Part shown: positions 44,554 to 51,271 of the stretch, piece after piece
Layout of the letters: every line of letters starts with the position of its first letter
How positions within the stretch are numbered: position 1 is the first letter of the stretch
NCBI RefSeq assembly: GCF_000615975.1
Contig: NZ_BAMP01000024.1
Coordinates: forward strand, 1 to 51,271
Reading direction: 5' to 3'
Origin: Nitratireductor aquibiodomus NL21 = JCM 21793
Lineage (GTDB): Bacteria > Pseudomonadota > Alphaproteobacteria > Rhizobiales > Rhizobiaceae
Length of the DNA: 51,271 bases
Notes under the pieces: model-generated
The model's database searches: none
Seen by the model: only the letters and a program-made list of their open reading frames with translations
What the model was told of the DNA's origin: nothing
Position numbers and translations under genes: made by a program

Positions 44554-45558
44554 ATGAACCGTATTCTACGCAATGTTCTGGCTGCAGGTGTGATGACGGC
44601 GATCGGCGCCGCCGCCACGGTCTCTGCTCAGGCCGAGACCTGGCGCATGGCGCACAAGATGCCGCCGGACAGCATTGAGGGTGAGCTTTTCCAGTTCTTC
44701 GCCGACAAAGTGGTCGAAAAGACCGGTGGTGAGGTCGAGATCAAGGTGTTTCCGAACGAGCAGCTCGGTTCCGATGACACCGTTCTTGAGCAGCTCCAGA
44801 TCGGCACCGTGAACGTCTATCCCGAGGGCACCAGCTATCTTCAGAAATGGGTTCCGGACATCAAGTTCACCTCGGCTCCGTTCCTGTTCGACGACCGCGA
44901 GCACTGGGTCCGCTTCATGCAGTCCGATCTGGTGAAGGGCTGGTTCAAGCAGATCGAAGACGAAGCCGGTATTGCGCTGATCGGCTCTCCGACTGCGTTC
45001 CTGCGTGGCCCCTATCGCGTGATGGTCACCGACAAACCGTGGACAAATCTGCAAGAAATGCAGGGCACGCGCCTGCGCATGCATCCTGACGAGCTGGCCG
45101 CGGCCGCCTGGCGTCATCTTGGCGCAGAGGTTCGCACACTTGCCTGGACGGAAGTCTACGAATCCATCAGCCGCGGTATCGTCGATGCGGTGAACAGCCC
45201 TATTGCACTCGTCGAACCGATGAAGTTCTACGAGGTGGCGCCTCACGTCATCCGTCATGACGAATATCCGCAGGGCATGGCCTTCATGACCAACGCCAAG
45301 CGCTGGAACGCTCTTTCTGACGAACGTCGTGCGCAGATCCTGGACGCTTTCGCCGAGATGGCGGTGGAATCGGAAAAGCGCATGAACGCGGCGGCCGACA
45401 AGGATCTTGAGGCCATGAAAGCCAAGGATGTCGCCTATTCCGAGCCTGACACGTCTGACTTCGTCGAGCGCATGGGAAGCTTCTATCAGGAGATGGAGGA
45501 AAAAGGCGAGCTCCCCGAAGGGTTCCTCGATGCGGTTCGCTCCTCGCGCACCGAATAG
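44554..45558 (+). CDS. TRAP transporter substrate-binding protein (DctP)
   Basis: 334 residues from the ATG at 44554 (GGGGAAGG upstream), signal peptide ending VSAQA. Typical DctP segments: WRMAHKMPPDSIEGELFQFFAD, GEVEIKVFPNEQLGSDDTVLEQLQ and the specificity region MQGTRLRMHPDEL with the conserved carboxylate-binding Arg, then YEVAPHVIRHDEY. An upstream ATG at 44452 would add a non-signal-like stretch. Ligand is a carboxylate of unknown nature. Confidence 0.92.
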   Translation: MNRILRNVLAAGVMTAIGAAATVSAQAETWRMAHKMPPDSIEGELFQFFADKVVEKTGGEVEIKVFPNEQLGSDDTVLEQLQIGTVNVYPEGTSYLQKWVPDIKFTSAPFLFDDREHWVRFMQSDLVKGWFKQIEDEAGIALIGSPTAFLRGPYRVMVTDKPWTNLQEMQGTRLRMHPDELAAAAWRHLGAEVRTLAWTEVYESISRGIVDAVNSPIALVEPMKFYEVAPHVIRHDEYPQGMAFMTNAKRWNALSDERRAQILDAFAEMAVESEKRMNAAADKDLEAMKAKDVAYSEPDTSDFVERMGSFYQEMEEKGELPEGFLDAVRSSRTE

Positions 45559-45592
45559 GTTTCCTTTGAACTCACATTGATGGGGAGGTTCC

Positions 45593-46096
45593 ATGCCCGT
45601 CCTGGATCGAATCCTGGCCGTTATAGACCGGCTGTTTCTTGTGGGAGCGAATGCGGCCTTGTTCGCCATGCTCCTTGTGACCGCACTCAATGTTGCGTCA
45701 CGTGCGTTTCTCGGCCAGGGGGTGGTCTGGGCCTTCCCCATCAGCATCGTCTGCTTCGTGTGGATGAGCTTTCTGGGCTTTTTCGTCGTCTACCGGCAGA
45801 ACAAGGACATCACCGTCGACTTTCTCTTGAACGCGACCCCGCCCCCGGTGCGTCGCGCCGGGCGGATGCTGGTGGACATCGCCGTCATCGCGCTTTTGCT
45901 CATCATCCTGCGTGAGGCACCAGAACTGATCCAGCGTCAGGTGGGCAATATCGAGATGGTCGGCATCCAGCGCTATTGGCTGAGTGTCCCCTTCTTCGTC
46001 TCCTGCGGGCTCATCGCCCTGCATTTCTTCAGCGACTTCGTCCATGCCCTTAGAGGGCATCCGGAGCCTGAACATCATCATGTCGGCGACATCTAG
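45593..46096 (+). CDS. TRAP transporter small membrane subunit (DctQ)
   Basis: 167 residues with four helices (about residues 18-40, 50-68, 88-105 and 130-148). The segment FPISIVCFVWMSFLGFFVVYRQNKDI is typical of DctQ. Lies between dctP and dctM as usual; ATG follows GGGGAGG. Confidence 0.9.
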   Translation: MPVLDRILAVIDRLFLVGANAALFAMLLVTALNVASRAFLGQGVVWAFPISIVCFVWMSFLGFFVVYRQNKDITVDFLLNATPPPVRRAGRMLVDIAVIALLLIILREAPELIQRQVGNIEMVGIQRYWLSVPFFVSCGLIALHFFSDFVHALRGHPEPEHHHVGDI

Positions 46097-46111
46097 GACC
46101 CGGGTAGAACC

Positions 46112-47394
46112 ATGACCTTGCTTCTTTTCGCGGGCTTCGTCGCCTCATCCTTCTGCGTGTGCCGATCACCATGGCGATCGGCCTGGCGGTGCTCTCCGCG
46201 CTCATCTATGCGGGCTTTTCCGACACGCTCTACATCATCCCGCTTCAGGTTCTCGACGGGGTCGACAACCCGTCCCTGCTTGCCATCCCCTTCTTCATCA
46301 TGGCCGGCAATCTGATGAACGGCGTCGGCATGACCGACCGCATCTTCAACTTCGCCTCCGCGCTTGTCGGTCATATGCGGGCGGGCCTCGCACAGGTGAA
46401 CGTTGTCTCGTCGCTGCTCTTTGCCGGTGTCTCCGGCGCGGCGGTGGCCGATTGTGCCGGCCTTGGCACGATCGAGATCAAGGCGATGCGCGAGCGCGGC
46501 TATCCAGCGCCCTTCGCGGCTGCTCTGACGGCGGCAAGTGCGGTGGTCGGGCCAATCATCCCGCCCTCGATCAGTCTTGTCGTCTATGCGTTTCTGTCCA
46601 ACACCTCGGTGGCGCGGCTTTTCCTCGCTGGCATCATTCCCGGCCTCATTGTCGGCATGTCGCTGATGGCATTCAACTACCTCGTCGCACTGAAGCAGGA
46701 CTTTCCGCGCGAGGAACGCAAGAGCCTGCCGCAGATCGGCCGTTCCGCCATCGACGGTATCGCCGCGCTGGTTGCACCGGGCATCATCCTCGTAGCCATC
46801 CTCACCGGTTTCACCACGGCCACGGAAGCCGGCGTTCTGGCCTGCGTCTACACCATCGCGCTCGGCTTCGTTTACCGCACCTTCTCCTTCCGCATGCTCT
46901 GGCAGGCGCTGACGGAGACGATGACCATCACCAGCGTCATCATGATCATCATCGGCTTCTCGCATGTGATGGGCTGGCTTCTGGCCATCGAGCAGATCCC
47001 GCAGCAACTGGCGGACCAGATTCTTCTGTTCACCGAATCGCGCACGGTCTTCCTGTTCCTCCTGCTCGGCTTCCTGCTTCTGGTGGGCTGTTTCGTGGAA
47101 GGTGTGCCGGCAAAGCTGATCCTCGTGCCAATGCTTCTGCCGATCATCGACCAGTTCGGCATCGACCGCATTCACTTCGGCCTGATCATCACCCTGGCGC
47201 TTCTGATTGGCATTGCCACACCGCCCATGGGCATCGCGCTCTACATCGTCGCTGAGGTGGGCAAGGTGCCGTTCGAAAAGGTGGCGGTGGCGATCCTGCC
47301 CTTTCTCATACCACTGATCGTTGCCCTGCTCATGATCACCTTCGTGCCCGAGCTGGTGCTCTTCCTTCCCAATCTCGTTCTGGGGCCGGCCTGA
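46112..47394 (+). CDS. TRAP transporter large membrane subunit (DctM), frame broken
   Basis: Sodium-coupled channel subunit with about 12 helices. The N-terminal MTLLLFAGFV from 46112 runs into PITMAIGLAVLSALIYAG in another frame; one more C near 46144 (gcctc to gccctc) joins them as FVALILLRVPITMAIG. Typical segments follow: LLAIPFFIMAGNLMN, LLFAGVSGAAVADCAGLGTIEI, VVGPIIPPSISLVVYA and TPPMGIALYIVAEVG. Repaired length 427, normal for DctM. Confidence 0.9.
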
Positions 47395-47431
47395 CGGCCG
47401 CCCCAATCAAACTCCAAAGCAAGGGATACTT

Positions 47432-48237
47432 ATGAAAATCTCCGTCATTCAAATGAACTCGCAGGACGACAAGGCAAAGAACATTGCTGATGCGGAAGCG
47501 TTCGTCCGAAAGGCCGTTGCCGAGGACAAGTCCGATCTCGTCGTGCTTCCCGAGACTTTCACCTATATGGGCGGCACCGTGGAAAGCCGTCGCGCCAATG
47601 CGGAAACCTTTCCGGACGGCGAAGCCTATCGCGCCATGTCGGCTTTGGCCGCCGAACTGAAAGTGAACATTCACGCCGGCTCCATGGCCGAGGCTGCGGG
47701 CGAGAAGTGCTACAACACGACCATCGTGTCGACCGGCAGGGCAAGGAGATTGCCCGCTATCGCAAGATCCATCTCTTCGACGTGAAGGTTCCGGGCGGCC
47801 AGAGCTATCTGGAATCCGACACGATGAAGCGCGGCGAGGAAGTGGTCGTCTACGAGCTGGAAGGCGTGAAGATCGGTTGCGCCATCTGCTACGATCTGCG
47901 CTTCCCGGAGCTCTTCCGCAAACTGCGTGACAAGGGTGCCGAGGTGATCGTCCTGCCCGCCGCTTTCACGCTGCAGACCGGCAAGGACCATTGGGAACAG
48001 CTTCTGTGCGCCCGCGCCATCGAGACCCAGTCCTATGTGGCCGCATCGGCACAGATCTTCGGGCATGACGAAGGCAAAAAGCTGTGCTTCGGCCACTCTC
48101 TGATCATCGATCCATGGGGCGTGACCATTGCCAACTGCTCGGATCGCGTCGGCCATGCAAGCGCAACGATCGACACGGATTACGCAGCAAAAATCCGCAG
48201 CTCCATGCCGGTCGCAGATCATCACGTCGTCGCATAA
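47432..48237 (+). CDS. Carbon-nitrogen hydrolase (nitrilase superfamily), frame broken
   Basis: Amidase of the Nit2 / omega-amidase-like branch. The Glu-Lys-Cys triad is visible: Glu in VVLPETFTYMGG, Lys in ARYRKIHLFD and Cys in GCAICYDLRFPELF. The frame breaks near 47729, where gtgtcgac should be gtgttcgac, giving TTIVFDRQGKEIARY as in relatives. Repaired length 268. It hydrolyses an amide or N-carbamoyl bond of an amino-acid-like compound; with the ArgE-like enzyme upstream it suggests a N-acylated amino acid pathway. Confidence 0.88.
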
Positions 48238-48248
48238 GGAATACGCAT

Positions 48249-48908
48249 ATGTACCAGGTCAATTCGATGCCGGAGCAGCTGGCACAGGCCAAGATCGACA
48301 AGCTGATGCAGGTGGAGACCGCCACGGTCGGCCACTTTCTGCACGCAAACTTCCTCGACACGGGCATCCGCTCCATGCTGCCCAGGGTGCGGGCCGCTGG
48401 AACGGCGGTGACCCTGCGCCTGCCCCATGCCGACAGCACGCTCCTGCATTACGCGATGGACCATATCCGGCCCGGCGATTTCGTGATCATCGATCGTGCC
48501 GGCGACACACGCCACGCCTGTTGGGGCGGCGTCATCACCCACACGGCGGCCCGCAAGAAGGCCGCCGGTGCGGTGGTGGACGGGCCGGCGACAGACGTTG
48601 CCGATTTCGAGCGTCACGGTTTCCCCATGTGGTGTCGGGGCCCCTCGCCCATCACCACCAAACTGCTGGGCGTTTCGGGCGAAATGAACATCCCCGTCAG
48701 CGTGGGTGGTGTGGTGGTCAATCCGGGCGATGCGGTGCTGGCCGATGAAAACGGCGTGCTGATCCTGTCTCCCGACGAAGTGGACATGGTGGCAGACCGC
48801 GCCATCCAGATGCAGGCGCGTGAAGTCGAGCTTCTGAAGCGCATCGACGCCGGCGAAAGCCTGCCGACCATCTCCGGCGCGAAAGCGCGCGTTGAGGCAA
48901 GCGCATAG
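48249..48908 (+). CDS. RraA-like / HMG aldolase family protein with altered catalytic motif
   Basis: 219 residues with the RraA fold pattern: ATVGHFLHANF, RPGDFVIIDRAGD, WGGVITHTAARKKAAGAVVDG, and VVNPGDAVLADENGVLILSP. Class II HMG/CHA aldolases carry D-G-x-x-R-D, where Arg and Asp bind the oxoacid and metal. Here the motif is DGPATD: the Asp stays, the Arg is Thr. The enzyme may therefore use a different substrate or serve another role such as oxoacid decarboxylation. It is 11 bases after the carbon-nitrogen hydrolase and ends the TRAP operon. Confidence 0.82.
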   Translation: MYQVNSMPEQLAQAKIDKLMQVETATVGHFLHANFLDTGIRSMLPRVRAAGTAVTLRLPHADSTLLHYAMDHIRPGDFVIIDRAGDTRHACWGGVITHTAARKKAAGAVVDGPATDVADFERHGFPMWCRGPSPITTKLLGVSGEMNIPVSVGGVVVNPGDAVLADENGVLILSPDEVDMVADRAIQMQAREVELLKRIDAGESLPTISGAKARVEASA

Positions 48909-48943
48909 GATCTCGACAACAGTATTGCGGTTGCGACCATCCT

Positions 48944-49005
48944 CTTCTCCCCGCTTGCTGGGAGAAGGGGGCTTCGAGGGTGGAGGGTTGCGGTTTCAAC
49001 CCTCC
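48944..49005. repeat. Two adjacent palindromes after the RraA-like gene
   Basis: CTTCTCCC (48944-48951) pairs with GGGAGAAG (48960-48967), a form seen widely in rhizobial intergenic repeats. GGAGGGTTG (48982-48990) pairs perfectly with CAACCCTCC (48997-49005), six-base loop. Either may end the RraA operon. TTGACA at 49052-49057 may be the -35 box of the thi promoter; the -10 is unclear. Confidence 0.7.
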
Positions 49006-49086
49006 AAGCCGCACTTTCCCACACGTGTCCCCCGGCATCTGACATGGGTGCTTGACAAGAGTGCCCCTCTTCACTCACCTTGCGGC

Positions 49087-49195
49087 CTCACCTGGGGGGT
49101 CCCGCCAAGGGGCTGAGATTCTGCTGGGCATGGTTTTCCATGCAGCGCAGTGACCCGATGAACCTGATCCAGTTCATACTGGCGTAGGATGGTGC
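49087..49195 (+). ncRNA. TPP (thiamine pyrophosphate) riboswitch
   Basis: The conserved cores are plain: GGGGCTGAGATT (49110-49121) and, after a variable hairpin (CTGCTG..CATGG..CCATG..GCGCAG), ACCCGATGAACCTGATCCAG with CATACTGGCGTAGGA. TPP binding turns thiamine genes off. It lies 125 bases upstream of thiC, the usual target in rhizobia, where the thi box blocks translation. Confidence 0.95.
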
Positions 49196-51134
<1,939 letters not shown>

Positions 51135-51137
51135 TCC

Positions 51138-51271
51138 ATGCATGTCCTTGTTCGTGGGGCCGGTGTCGCCGGCCTCACGCTGGCGCATGAGCTGGTGCGG
51201 GCGGGTGTGCGGGTGACGGTGTGCGACACCCGCTCCGGCCCGGCGGGCAGTGCCTCGTGGCTGGCCGGCGG
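51138..51271 (+). CDS. thiO: Glycine oxidase-like FAD enzyme ThiO (N-terminal fragment)
   Basis: 44 residues before the right edge. The N-terminus HVLVRGAGVAGLTLAHELVR is a Rossmann FAD-binding strand with G-x-G-x-x-G, ending in a short acidic VTVCD, as in ThiO, which oxidises glycine to the imine needed for thiazole synthesis. Place three bases after thiC matches the rhizobial thiCOGE operon, which is the main support for this symbol over other FAD oxidases. Confidence 0.8.
   Translation, partial: MHVLVRGAGVAGLTLAHELVRAGVRVTVCDTRSGPAGSASWLAG

Noticed and set aside
46093..47406. A 437-codon minus-strand open frame opposite dctM, and similar ones opposite tctA (40191-41447), ugpA/ugpE and nagB
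   Set aside because: All are shadows of well-supported genes with highly charged, repetitive composition and no plausible ribosome site.

Overview
The window is about 51.3 kb of GC-rich DNA (roughly 60% GC by eye) from an alphaproteobacterium, most likely of the order Hyphomicrobiales (Rhizobiales), perhaps Phyllobacteriaceae or Rhizobiaceae. The reasons are the density of sugar and organic-acid uptake systems (four ABC importers, one tripartite tricarboxylate (TTT) and one TRAP transporter), the LacI, RpiR, LysR and FCD-type GntR regulators beside them, and short palindromic intergenic repeats of the kind common in rhizobia. No tRNA, rRNA, insertion sequence, phage gene or CRISPR array was seen, so this looks like chromosome or chromid accessory metabolism.

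Layout. (1) 1-2050, minus: a tight phospholipid operon (plsC-like acyltransferase, CdsA-like cytidylyltransferase, small membrane protein, CDP-alcohol phosphatidyltransferase running off the left edge). (2) 2187-6468, plus: glycerol-3-phosphate importer ugpBAEC behind a candidate Pho box. (3) 6472-16011: a divergent cluster built round an RpiR regulator, with an ABC sugar-type importer, SDR dehydrogenase, D-threonine-aldolase-like PLP enzyme, RidA, an M81 (MlrC-like) metallopeptidase and an NTF2-like protein. (4) 16069-18158: pseudoazurin, an NsrR-like Rrf2 regulator, a membrane protein and a group III globin, which points to nitric oxide or low-oxygen physiology. (5) 18254-19148: two small genes and a palindromic repeat. 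(6) 19454-24489: FCD GntR regulator, full-length fumarylacetoacetase and a NitT/TauT-type ABC importer. (7) 24607-37978: a LacI regulon with divergent operators. One minus operon holds nagB, a SIS protein, nagA and a ceramidase-like hydrolase. The next holds an ABC importer, an AGE-family isomerase/epimerase, uxuB and uxuA. Together they suggest uptake and breakdown of a sugar that contains both an amino sugar and a hexuronate. (8) 38183-48908: LysR, TctCBA, an ArgE-like M20 deacylase, a second LysR, TRAP DctPQM, a carbon-nitrogen hydrolase and an RraA-like protein. (9) 48944-51271: palindromes, a TPP riboswitch, thiC and the start of thiO.

Thirteen reading-frame breaks fall in eleven otherwise intact genes. 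Every one is repaired by adding a single base, nearly always G or C next to an identical base. The simplest reading is homopolymer under-calling in a draft sequence rather than gene decay, so the affected genes are annotated as full-length CDS with the break position given.

The best candidates for undescribed biology are the LacI-controlled amino-sugar/uronate cluster, which lacks uxaC and an amino-sugar kinase but has AGE and ceramidase-like proteins of unknown substrate, and the RpiR cluster joining a D-threonine-aldolase-like enzyme with an M81 peptidase and RidA. A structural theme also recurs: three of the four ABC operons have a perfect 9-11 bp hairpin exactly between the binding-protein gene and the first permease gene.
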